DNA of 64,000 nucleotides from DTHT01 sp037444625. Lineage in GTDB: Bacteria; Acidobacteriota; Terriglobia; Bryobacterales; Bryobacteraceae. The DNA is taken from contig JBBIMA010000011.1 in assembly GCA_037444625.1 (NCBI GenBank), positions 17,829 through 81,828 of the forward strand, read 5' to 3'. The notes under the pieces were generated by a model that was given only the letters and a program-made list of their open reading frames with translations, had not been told where the DNA came from and did not search any database. Each line of letters starts with the position of its first letter. The stretch's first letter is position 1. The position numbers and the translations under genes are program-made. Shown piece after piece: positions 42,985 to 50,366 of this stretch.

Positions 42985-44736
42985 CTAGCGCGCGCCCCCT
43001 GCCCCGCTCTCCGCCTGCGCCAGCCCTCGCCGCGCGGCTTCGTTGCGCGGGTTGATCTGCAAGGCCCGCCGGTACTGCCCGGCCGCCGCCCGAGCCTCGC
43101 CGGCCGCCAGAAGGACGTTGCCCCGGTAAACGTAGGTCATCTCGAAGCGCGGGTCCAGCTTCTCGGCGATCGCCAGTTCCCTGAGCGCCTCCTCCGGCCG
43201 CCCGTGTTTGCCGTGGATCATGCCCATCAGGGCGTGAGCGTGCGCCGTATTCTCCAGCGCGGCCGCCGCGCGCAGCTTCTCCAGGGCCTCCTCGGGCCGG
43301 CCCGCGCAGTCGCAGGCCAGCGCCCAGTCCGCCAGCAGGCGATAGTCGGCCGGGCCCAGCTCGGCCGCCCGGGCATAGTGCGGCAGCGCCTCCCGGCAGC
43401 GCCCCTCCTGGTAGTAAGCGTAGGCGAGCTGGAAGTGCGGGCGCTGCTTGCGGGGAGACTTCGCGGCCGCGTCCCGCCACAGCTCGATCGGATCGCTCCA
43501 GACGTGATTCCGCCGCCAACTGAGCCCGCCCGCCAGCAGCAATACCAGGCAGAGGGCGGCCGCCAGCCGCGGCGTCCCCGTCCTCCAGCGCCGCAGCGGC
43601 TCGATCAGGACCAGCGCCAGCCAGGGCAGCGCCAGATACATGCGCCGTTCGGCCACCGGATCCAGCAGGGGCACCACCGACGAGGTGGGCGCCAGCGCCA
43701 GCAGCGCCGCCAGCCAGCCGTAGGCGGCCAGCGGATAGCGCTTCCGCCAGTGGATCGCGGCCCCGGCCGCCAGCGCCAGCCCCGCCAGTCCGAGCAGCGC
43801 CCAGGCGTCCGGCCGGCGCGATATGGCGAAATCGTGGTCCAGATTCTGCCCGTAGGGCGCCAGGAACATCCGCATGTACAGCCACAGCGCCCGGCACTGG
43901 GTCAGGAAATACTGCTGCCAGGTGAACTCCCGGATGCCGAAGCCGGCCGAGTCGCTCGACCGCAGCACGTTCCACACGAACCGCCCAGCCGCCGCCGCTC
44001 CCAGCGCCAGCGGCGCATACAGCCGCCAGTTTTGCCGGACGCCCCGCAGCGAGAAGCCCGGGTTCCAGAAATAATCGGTGAGCAGTAGCAAACCGGCCAG
44101 CACCGCCGTGTGTTCCTTGGTCAGCACCGCGGCGCCGTAAGCCAGCAAGACCCAGGCGGCCTCCGGCCAGGAAATGGCCGCCGAACGGCGGCGCAAGAAC
44201 AGCGCCAGGGCGGCGTAGAAAAACATGCCGCTCAGCGCCTCCGAGCGGCTGGCCACGTAGGCCACGCTTTCGGTCTGCAAGGGATGCCACAGGAATAGGC
44301 CCGCCGCGAAGCCCGCGAACAGCCTGCGCCGCCCGGCTTGCTCGCCGCTGATGGCCGGCAGTTTCTCCGCCGCCAAGAACACGAAAACGGCCGCCGTGAA
44401 GTGAAACAGTATGTTGAGTAAGTGGTAAGGATACGGATTAAGTCCCCAAAGACGGAAATTGACCCAGTAACTCAGCATGAGCACCGGGCGGATCTGGCCC
44501 AGCCAATAGCGCAAGGGTGCTTCGGCCAGCCCGGGGCGCGTGAAAGGCAGGTACAAATCGTCGAACAGAAACGGCCCCCTCAAGGCCGGGCCGTAGACCT
44601 CCAAGGTCAACCAAAGGGCGCCCAGCGCCGCCAGGCCCCAGACCCACAGGCGCCGCTTCGGCCTGTCCCCCGCCCCGGACGGCGCCCTTCCGGCCGCTTG
44701 CCGCGGCCGCTCAGCCTTGCGCGCCTTTGCCGCCAT
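42985..44736 (-). CDS. TMTC-like polytopic membrane protein with TPR tail (putative O-glycosyltransferase)
   Basis: The 583-residue protein has about ten membrane helices (residues about 30-410) and C-terminal TPR units (about 430-575: HFQLAYAYYQEGRCREALPHYARAAELGP and similar). The first loop carries FLFDDLYLPFTRPG; HPLQTESVAYVASRSEALSGMF and LTKEHT follow, the same pattern as in eukaryotic TMTC O-mannosyltransferases and their bacterial homologues (GT-C fold, polyprenyl-phosphate-sugar donors). The acidic loop pair (FDD) is intact. Upstream lie DUF2304 and a Dpm1-like GT2, which would supply the lipid-linked sugar. It overlaps the DUF2304 gene by 26 bases. Confidence 0.82.
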   Translation of the reverse strand: MAAKARKAERPRQAAGRAPSGAGDRPKRRLWVWGLAALGALWLTLEVYGPALRGPFLFDDLYLPFTRPGLAEAPLRYWLGQIRPVLMLSYWVNFRLWGLNPYPYHLLNILFHFTAAVFVFLAAEKLPAISGEQAGRRRLFAGFAAGLFLWHPLQTESVAYVASRSEALSGMFFYAALALFLRRRSAAISWPEAAWVLLAYGAAVLTKEHTAVLAGLLLLTDYFWNPGFSLRGVRQNWRLYAPLALGAAAAGRFVWNVLRSSDSAGFGIREFTWQQYFLTQCRALWLYMRMFLAPYGQNLDHDFAISRRPDAWALLGLAGLALAAGAAIHWRKRYPLAAYGWLAALLALAPTSSVVPLLDPVAERRMYLALPWLALVLIEPLRRWRTGTPRLAAALCLVLLLAGGLSWRRNHVWSDPIELWRDAAAKSPRKQRPHFQLAYAYYQEGRCREALPHYARAAELGPADYRLLADWALACDCAGRPEEALEKLRAAAALENTAHAHALMGMIHGKHGRPEEALRELAIAEKLDPRFEMTYVYRGNVLLAAGEARAAAGQYRRALQINPRNEAARRGLAQAESGAGGAR

Positions 44737-45073
44737 GAGCCGACTCGAGCCGGTACTCCACGATGGCCAGCCGCTGGGTCAGCGCGATGTTGGCGTCCTT
44801 GAGGTCGGAAATGATCACCGACAGGCGGAACAACACCAGCAGGAACAGACAGCCCACGATGAAGACCAGGGCCAGGGGCGGGTTGGCGATTCCCAGCCAG
44901 GCGGCCAGCTTCTCCAGGGCGGCCGGCCAGCGCGACAGCGCCAGCAACGCCAGGGCCGCCCCCAGCCAGCTCACCGAGTACTCCACTCGGATGTGCCGGC
45001 GCCGCACTGAAATCAGCACCAGCAGGATCACCGCCAAGCTCATGCCCGTCGTGAAGTCCAGCAGCTCTCGCAT
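44711..45073 (-). CDS. DUF2304 small membrane protein
   Basis: The 120-residue protein has three hydrophobic segments (about 10-22, 32-47 and 66-88) and a C-terminal coiled helix ending near ALTQRLAIVEYRLE. The pattern SVRRRHIRVEYSVSWLG and FLLVLFRLSVIISDLKDANIALTQRLA is characteristic of DUF2304. The family is often found directly beside Dpm1-like GT2 genes, as here (41 bases away), and is thought to assist polyprenyl-phosphate sugar synthesis. This is an association, not a proven role. Confidence 0.85.
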   Translation of the reverse strand: MRELLDFTTGMSLAVILLVLISVRRRHIRVEYSVSWLGAALALLALSRWPAALEKLAAWLGIANPPLALVFIVGCLFLLVLFRLSVIISDLKDANIALTQRLAIVEYRLESAHGGKGAQG

Positions 45074-45114
45074 CGTTGTTTCTCCGGCCCTTCGGCGGAT
45101 CCCTCCCCGCCGGC

Positions 45115-45840
45115 TTATCTCCTCCGCCGTTCGTACTTGAGAACGTTGACGAAGACCCCCAGAAGCACGTGAATGATGTAGTAGAACGATTTCAATAGCG
45201 TGATCGTGCTCCGACCGGCCAGGCGCGGCCGCATGCGGCAGGGCACCTCCAGAAACCGGAAGCGCCTGCGCTGGAGGACCACCAGCGTCTCGATCTCCGG
45301 GTATTCCAGCGGGAAGCTCTTGCTGAAAACTTGAAGCGCCTCCCGATTGACCCCCACGAAGCCCGAGGTCGGGTCGCGTACCGACCGGCCCAGAATGGGC
45401 CGCAGCACCAGCCGGAAAAAGCGGATGCCCAGGGAGCGCACCAGCGTGGTCTGTCCGCCGTCGCCCTCCAGGAAGCGCGAGCCGATCACCATCTGGCAGC
45501 CGCTTTGCTTGAGCGCCGCATAGATCCTGGGAATGTCCTGCGGATCGTGCTGGCCGTCGCCGTCGCTGCGGATCACGTACTGGTAACCCAGCTCGTAGGC
45601 CAGCTTGTAACCCGCCTGCACGGCGCCGCCCAGGCCCAGATGATAAGGCAGCGACAGCACCTCGGCCCCCGCCTGGCGCGCCACCGCCGCCGTCTGGTCC
45701 AGCGAGCAGTCGTCTATGACCAGCACGTCCGCCTCCGGCGCCCTCTCCCGAATCTCCCGCACTACCTGACCTACGGCCGCCTCCTCGTTGAAGGCCGGCA
45801 CGATCACCAGCAACGAGTCCGGATGCGCCGGGCGGATCAT
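45115..45840 (-). CDS. GT2 glycosyltransferase, Dpm1-like (polyprenyl-phosphate sugar synthase)
   Basis: The 241-residue GT-A enzyme starts at the ATG at 45840, which overlaps the stop of the upstream GT2 gene. It has LLVIVPAFNEEAAVGQVV, VIDDCSLDQT, the metal-binding DGDGQHDP (D-x-D region) and RSDGDGQ, then VGVNREALQVF. Only one C-terminal hydrophobic stretch is visible. This resembles dolichol/undecaprenyl-phosphate mannose or glucose synthases. With DUF2304 and TMTC it forms a plausible lipid-linked sugar donor system. Confidence 0.88.
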   Translation of the reverse strand: MIRPAHPDSLLVIVPAFNEEAAVGQVVREIRERAPEADVLVIDDCSLDQTAAVARQAGAEVLSLPYHLGLGGAVQAGYKLAYELGYQYVIRSDGDGQHDPQDIPRIYAALKQSGCQMVIGSRFLEGDGGQTTLVRSLGIRFFRLVLRPILGRSVRDPTSGFVGVNREALQVFSKSFPLEYPEIETLVVLQRRRFRFLEVPCRMRPRLAGRSTITLLKSFYYIIHVLLGVFVNVLKYERRRR

Positions 45841-46850
45841 AGCGCAGCCAGCTCGCGCGGCCCGATCGCGTGCGCCTCCACCAGCTCGCGGAATTGCCGC
45901 GGGCTGATCCGCGCCCGCCGCCGGATCGCCCGCCGCTGCCTCCACAAGCGAGGCAGATGAAACAAAAGGGCGCAGTGCGCCCGCCAGGCGATGAAGGCCG
46001 CCTCCAAAGGACCGTAGCCGGCGGAGCGGAAATGCGCCGCCAGCGCGCTGTCGCCCAGCATGGCCGCCGCGTGCCAGCCGTAGCGCGCCAGCGTGATCCA
46101 GGGCGCTCTCCACAGCAGCCCGGCCGGAAAGTTCTTCAGCAGCACGAACAGCCGGTTGCGCTCGACGTAGTAAGCCTTCAAGGGCGAGGCCCGGCCCGCA
46201 CTCTGCGAGTAGGCGTGCTCGACCACCGCCTCGGGCACGTAGAGGCACTTCCAGCCCGCCCAGCGCGCCCGCAGGCCCAGATCCGTGTCCTCGCAATAGA
46301 GGAAGAACTCCTCGTCGAACAGCCCCACATCCTCCAGCATCGCCCGCCGGTAGAGGGCCGCGCAGGCGCTGGGCAGCAAGACCTCCTCCCGCCGGCCGTA
46401 GCGGGCGGGCTCTTCCAGATGCCCGCGCTGCTTGCTGCTGCCGTCGCCGCAGACCAGCATCCCGGCCGAATCCAGCACGCCCCTTCCCGCCAGCCGGATC
46501 TGCGAGGCGCACATGCCCACGGCCGGGTCCGACTCCATGGCTTCGACCAACCGCGCCAGCCAGTCGGGCGCCGCCGTCGCGTCGTCATTCAAAGTGGCCA
46601 GATAGGGCGCGCGCGAGGCGCGGTAGGCGGCGTTGATCGCCGGACCGAAGCCCGCGTTGCCCTCGCTCTCGATAATCCGCGCCCCGAAGCGCGCGGCCGC
46701 GCTCTGCCGCGCCAGGCCCCGCCCGCTGTTGTCCACGATGATGACTTCGAAGTCCCGCCGGCTCTGGCGGTCGAGCGAATAAATGCAATCCAGCAGCGCC
46801 CGCCCCGCCGCCAGCGTCGGGACCACCACCGTCACTAACGGTTCCGACAA
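45837..46850 (-). CDS. GT2 glycosyltransferase, rhamnosyltransferase-like
   Basis: The 337-residue protein begins VTVVVPTLAAGRALLDCI, with VIIVDNSGRG, GNAGFGPAINAAYRAS, the metal motif LNDDATAAPDWL and EDTDLGLRARWAGWKC, and ends with one or two amphipathic or membrane-near segments. This is the WbbL/rhamnosyltransferase-like GT2 type of O-antigen or exopolysaccharide synthesis. The start is a TTG (46850) with GAAGG immediately upstream; no better codon precedes the first beta strand. It is first in the leftward operon and divergent from the DUF4440 gene. Confidence 0.86.
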   Translation of the reverse strand: MSEPLVTVVVPTLAAGRALLDCIYSLDRQSRRDFEVIIVDNSGRGLARQSAAARFGARIIESEGNAGFGPAINAAYRASRAPYLATLNDDATAAPDWLARLVEAMESDPAVGMCASQIRLAGRGVLDSAGMLVCGDGSSKQRGHLEEPARYGRREEVLLPSACAALYRRAMLEDVGLFDEEFFLYCEDTDLGLRARWAGWKCLYVPEAVVEHAYSQSAGRASPLKAYYVERNRLFVLLKNFPAGLLWRAPWITLARYGWHAAAMLGDSALAAHFRSAGYGPLEAAFIAWRAHCALLFHLPRLWRQRRAIRRRARISPRQFRELVEAHAIGPRELAAL

Positions 46851-46921
46851 CCCTTCGATTGTACACGAACCGCTGCGGCGCCCCGCCCGAGCGCTCCCCC
46901 ATGGGCTATGATCGAAAGGCT

Positions 46922-47353
46922 ATGCGGGTTGCGGGCATCATCATCCTCGTCTGGTCCGCGGCGGCCTGCGGCCTGGCCTCGGCGGCCGACCCCGAGCGGG
47001 AGGTGCGCGAGGCCGAGAAGGCCTGGGCTTCCGCCGTTATGCGGGCCGACGCGGCCGCCCTCGAGCAGATCCTGGACGATCAGCTCATCTACGCTCACTC
47101 GACCGGCGTCATCGAAAGCAAGGCCGAATATCTGGACCGGCTGCGCCGCGGAGCCCAAAAATACGACCTGATCGAGCACCGCAGGCTCACCGTCAAGCTG
47201 CACGGCGCGGCCGCGGTGGCGCACTCCGAGGTGCGCATGACGGGCCGCAGCAATCAGGAGCCCTTCGACAACCGGCTCATGATGCTGCACTTGTGGATCC
47301 GGCGCGACGGCCGGTGGCGGCTGGCGGCCCATCAAACCACCCAGTTGAAGTGA
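46922..47353 (+). CDS. DUF4440/NTF2-like secreted protein
   Basis: The 143-residue protein has a signal peptide (MRVAGIIILVWSAAACGLASA), then an NTF2-like fold typical of DUF4440: REVREAEKAWASAVMRADAAALEQILDDQLIYAHSTG, and MMLHLWIRRDGRWRLAAHQTTQL. Upstream ATG and other in-frame starts exist (46901), but the signal peptide begins at 46922, 10 bases after TATGAT (46907-46912). The fold can be enzymatic or ligand-binding; the role is unknown. Its stop overlaps the next GTG start. Confidence 0.85.
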   Translation: MRVAGIIILVWSAAACGLASAADPEREVREAEKAWASAVMRADAAALEQILDDQLIYAHSTGVIESKAEYLDRLRRGAQKYDLIEHRRLTVKLHGAAAVAHSEVRMTGRSNQEPFDNRLMMLHLWIRRDGRWRLAAHQTTQLK

Positions 47354-48378
47354 CCCAGGTGTCCGAAGCCGCCTCGCCCGTTCCCAAAGCGGCTCCCCGC
47401 TCGGTCTCCCTGATTATTCCCGTCCACAACGGCGAGGTCCAACTGCCCGCCTGCCTGGAGTGCGTGCGCCGCCTGGATCCCCCGCCCCAGGAGTGCATCC
47501 TGGTGGACGACGGCTCCGGCGACGCCTCCGCCCGCCTGGGCCGCGCCGCCGGCTTCCAGGTCGTTTCCACCGGGGCCCGCCGCGGTCCGGCTTGGGCGCG
47601 CAATTTGGGCGCACGCCAGGCCCGCGGCGACCTGCTGCTGTTCGTGGACGCCGACGTGCTCGTGCCCCCTGATCTGGTGGCTCGCGTGCTCGAAACCTTC
47701 CGGGGCGAACCCGAGCTGGACGCCCTGATCGGTTCCTACGACGACGACCCTGCCGCGCCGGGCTTCTTCTCCCAGTTCCGCAACTTGCTGCATTGCTATG
47801 TCCATCAGACCGCCCGCCGGGAGGCCTCCACCTTCTGGTCCGGCTGCGGCGCCGTTCGCCGCGAGCTGTTCTTGCGGCACGGCGGCTTTTGCTCCTGCTA
47901 CGCGCGGCCCTCGATCGAAGACATCGAGCTGGGCCTCAGGCTGCGCCGGGCCGGCGCGCGCATCCGCCTGCGCAAGGACCTGCGAGTCAAGCACCTGAAG
48001 CGCTGGACCTTCCGGGAGATGCTGCGCACCGACGTCTTCGATCGGGCCCTGCCTTGGACCCGGCTGATCCTGCGCCGCCGCTGGATGCCGGCCGACCTGA
48101 ATCTGCGCTGGCGATACAGGCTCAGCGTGCTGGCCTGGCTGGCGGCCGCGGCCGCCCCGGTCCTTCCGGGTCCCGCCGCCGGCCCGCTGGCCGCGGCCTG
48201 CGCGGCCCTGGGCATCGTCTTGAACGCGGGGTTCTACCGCTTCCTGGCTGCGCGGCGCGGCTGGTGGTTCGCCTTGCGCGCCGTGCCCGTCCACGCGCTG
48301 TTCTTCCTCTATTCGGGCCTGGCTTTCGCCGCCGGTCTGCTCTTTTACGCCCTGGGCCGCGGACGGCGCGAGCCCTAA
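47350..48378 (+). CDS. GT2 glycosyltransferase with C-terminal membrane segments
   Basis: The 342-residue protein from the GTG at 47350 (GTGA overlap with the DUF4440 stop) has VSLIIPVHNGEVQLPACLE, LVDDGSGDAS, LFVDADVLVPPDL (D-x-D), GCGAVRRELF and EDIELGLRLRRAGARI. Two or three hydrophobic segments near residues 265-330 anchor it in the membrane. It is a family 2 sugar transferase of unknown donor. It is the second gene of the rightward operon. Confidence 0.87.
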   Translation: MTQVSEAASPVPKAAPRSVSLIIPVHNGEVQLPACLECVRRLDPPPQECILVDDGSGDASARLGRAAGFQVVSTGARRGPAWARNLGARQARGDLLLFVDADVLVPPDLVARVLETFRGEPELDALIGSYDDDPAAPGFFSQFRNLLHCYVHQTARREASTFWSGCGAVRRELFLRHGGFCSCYARPSIEDIELGLRLRRAGARIRLRKDLRVKHLKRWTFREMLRTDVFDRALPWTRLILRRRWMPADLNLRWRYRLSVLAWLAAAAAPVLPGPAAGPLAAACAALGIVLNAGFYRFLAARRGWWFALRAVPVHALFFLYSGLAFAAGLLFYALGRGRREP

Positions 48379-48387
48379 GGTCGCAGG

Positions 48388-49158
48388 ATGCCGGGAGCGG
48401 ATTGGGACGCCCTGCTGAGCAGCTTGCCCGCCGAGGCCCGCCATCCGCTCTGGCGCCGTTACGCCGATGCTCTGAACCGGCGGTTGCTCGAGGCCTGGTT
48501 GGGCCCGGAAGGCTTTGCTCGGGCGCTCAAGACCGACGCTTACGAGGAGGCCTTGGGCGGGGGCGTCGCGGACCTTTTGCACCTGCGGGCCCGTTGCCTG
48601 ATCCTGGCCGACTGCTCGCTTTGGGCCTTGCGGCGGGCCCTCGCCCGCCGGCCCGGCGCCCGACCGGTCGGCTGCGACGTGCGCGCCTTGCCGTTTGCCG
48701 GCGCAAGCTTCGATCTGATCTTCTCGGGTTCGACTCTGGATCACCTGCCGGGGCGCTCCGACCTTCTGGTCGCTCTCGGCGAGCTGGCGCGCCTGCTGCG
48801 TCCGGGCGGGCGGTTGATCCTTACGCTGGATAACGCGGCCAATCCGGTGGTGTGGTTGCGCAACGCTTTGCCGCAGGCCTGGCTGATGCGCGCCCGCTTG
48901 ATGCCCTACCCGGTCGGCGCGACCTTGGGACCCAAGGCGCTGGAGCGCGCCCTCCGGCAGGTCGGTCTGATGCCGCTGCGCCGCGGCGCGCTGGGCCATT
49001 GCCCGCGCCTTCCCGCCGTGCTGTTGTGCCGCCTGCTCGGCCGGCGCCGGCTCGCCCGGCTCGTGCTCCGCACCCTGCTGGCCTTCGAGCGGCTGGAGCG
49101 CTGGCCTACTCGCTACCTGACCGGGTATTACGTGGCGGCGGAGGCGGTGAAGCCATGA
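48388..49158 (+). CDS. SAM-dependent methyltransferase (class I)
   Basis: The 256-residue protein has an unusual motif I (LRARCLILADCSLWAL), then VGCDVRALPFAGASFDLIFSGSTLDHL (motifs II and III region of Methyltransf_11 proteins) and LLRPGGRLILTLDN. The glycine-rich motif I is degenerate, with no GxGxG, so SAM binding should be tested. Placement after GT2 and before the Glu/Leu dehydrogenase gene with an ATGA overlap suggests glycan or amino-sugar decoration, which is inference. Confidence 0.7.
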   Translation: MPGADWDALLSSLPAEARHPLWRRYADALNRRLLEAWLGPEGFARALKTDAYEEALGGGVADLLHLRARCLILADCSLWALRRALARRPGARPVGCDVRALPFAGASFDLIFSGSTLDHLPGRSDLLVALGELARLLRPGGRLILTLDNAANPVVWLRNALPQAWLMRARLMPYPVGATLGPKALERALRQVGLMPLRRGALGHCPRLPAVLLCRLLGRRRLARLVLRTLLAFERLERWPTRYLTGYYVAAEAVKP

Positions 49159-50366
49159 GCTCGGACGCTCTGGTGTGTCGCGCCGAGCAGGCGGGCGAAC
49201 CTTTCGGTTGGGTCGTGGTGGATTCTGCGGTGCGCGGGCGCTCCTGCGGCGGCCTGCGCATGCTGCCCGACGTAGGCGAGGAGGAGCTGCGCCTGCTGGC
49301 CCGCGCCATGACCCTGAAGTTCGGCCTCCTGGGACTGCCGCAGGGCGGCGCCAAGGCCGGGGTGCGCTTCGATCCGGAGGCGCCTCAACCGGAGCGCGCC
49401 GCCTGCCTGGAGCGGTTCGGCCGCGCCATCCAGTCCCTGCTGCGCAGCCGCCTTTATGTCCCCTTCGCCGACATGGGCACCGACAATCCATCCATTCGCC
49501 GCATGTTGCAGGCGGTCGGGGCGCCGGTACGACGGCGCGAGTTGCGCGGCGAGCGGTCGGGCTTCTGGACCGCCTGCGGCGTCTTCGCCGCCGCCCGCCG
49601 CGCCTGCCGGCATCTGGGCTGGTCGCTCGAGGGGCGCAGCGCCGCCATCGAAGGTTTCGGCAAGGTGGGCGGCTCGCTGGCCCGACTGCTGGCCGGGGCG
49701 GGCGTGCGCGTGACGGCCGTGGCGACCTCGCGCGGCGCGCTGTTCAATCCCGGCGGCCTGGACGTGGATCGCCTCAGCCGGCTGGCCGAGCGAGCGGGCA
49801 GCGCGCTGGTGGAGGAATACCGGGAGGCGGACCGCCTGCCGCGCGAGCGCCTGATCGAAGCGCCCGCCGACATCCTGGCCCCTTGCGCCCGCCATCACAG
49901 CATCCGCGCCGATAACGCCGGCAGCGTCCGCGCCCGCCTCATCGCCCCCGGCGCGAACGCTCCGCTGACCGCGGAAGCCGAACGCCGCTTGGAGGACCGC
50001 GGCGTGCTTTGCCTGCCGGATTTCTTGGCCAACGCGGGCGGCGTGCTGGGCGGCACCATGGAGTTCGCCGGCCTGCCCGAGGGGCTGCTTCGCCGGCTGC
50101 TGGAGACCGCCCTGGAGCGGCTGGCGGGTTGGCTGCTCGAGGAGGCCGCCGCCCGCCGCTGCTCCCTGCGCCTGCTGGCCGAGGCGGCCGCGCTGGCGCG
50201 CCACGCCGAGCTTCGCCGGCGGGCGGAATCGCCCGGCTGGAGCGGCCGCCTTTTCGAGGCCGGCTTGGAGCTGTACCGCCGCGGGCTGATTCCGGCCGCT
50301 GTGGCGGGCCGGCTGGCGCCGCTGTATTTCCGCCGCCTGGCGCGGCCGCCGGCCGGGGCCGGTTAG
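49155..50366 (+). CDS. Glu/Leu/Phe/Val dehydrogenase family protein
   Basis: The 403-residue protein has the dimerization segment LARAMTLKFGLLGLPQGGAKAGV (substrate Lys67), the catalytic-Asp box PFADMGTDN, the NAD Rossmann motif IEGFGKVGGSLA, and LPDFLANAGGVLGG. The ATG overlaps the methyltransferase stop (49155-49158). The P-x-GGGKGG box is altered to PQGGAKAG, and the C-terminus is somewhat divergent, so glutamate versus branched-chain or aromatic substrate is undecided. It overlaps the convergent rnr gene by four bases. Confidence 0.85.
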   Translation: MSSDALVCRAEQAGEPFGWVVVDSAVRGRSCGGLRMLPDVGEEELRLLARAMTLKFGLLGLPQGGAKAGVRFDPEAPQPERAACLERFGRAIQSLLRSRLYVPFADMGTDNPSIRRMLQAVGAPVRRRELRGERSGFWTACGVFAAARRACRHLGWSLEGRSAAIEGFGKVGGSLARLLAGAGVRVTAVATSRGALFNPGGLDVDRLSRLAERAGSALVEEYREADRLPRERLIEAPADILAPCARHHSIRADNAGSVRARLIAPGANAPLTAEAERRLEDRGVLCLPDFLANAGGVLGGTMEFAGLPEGLLRRLLETALERLAGWLLEEAAARRCSLRLLAEAAALARHAELRRRAESPGWSGRLFEAGLELYRRGLIPAAVAGRLAPLYFRRLARPPAGAG

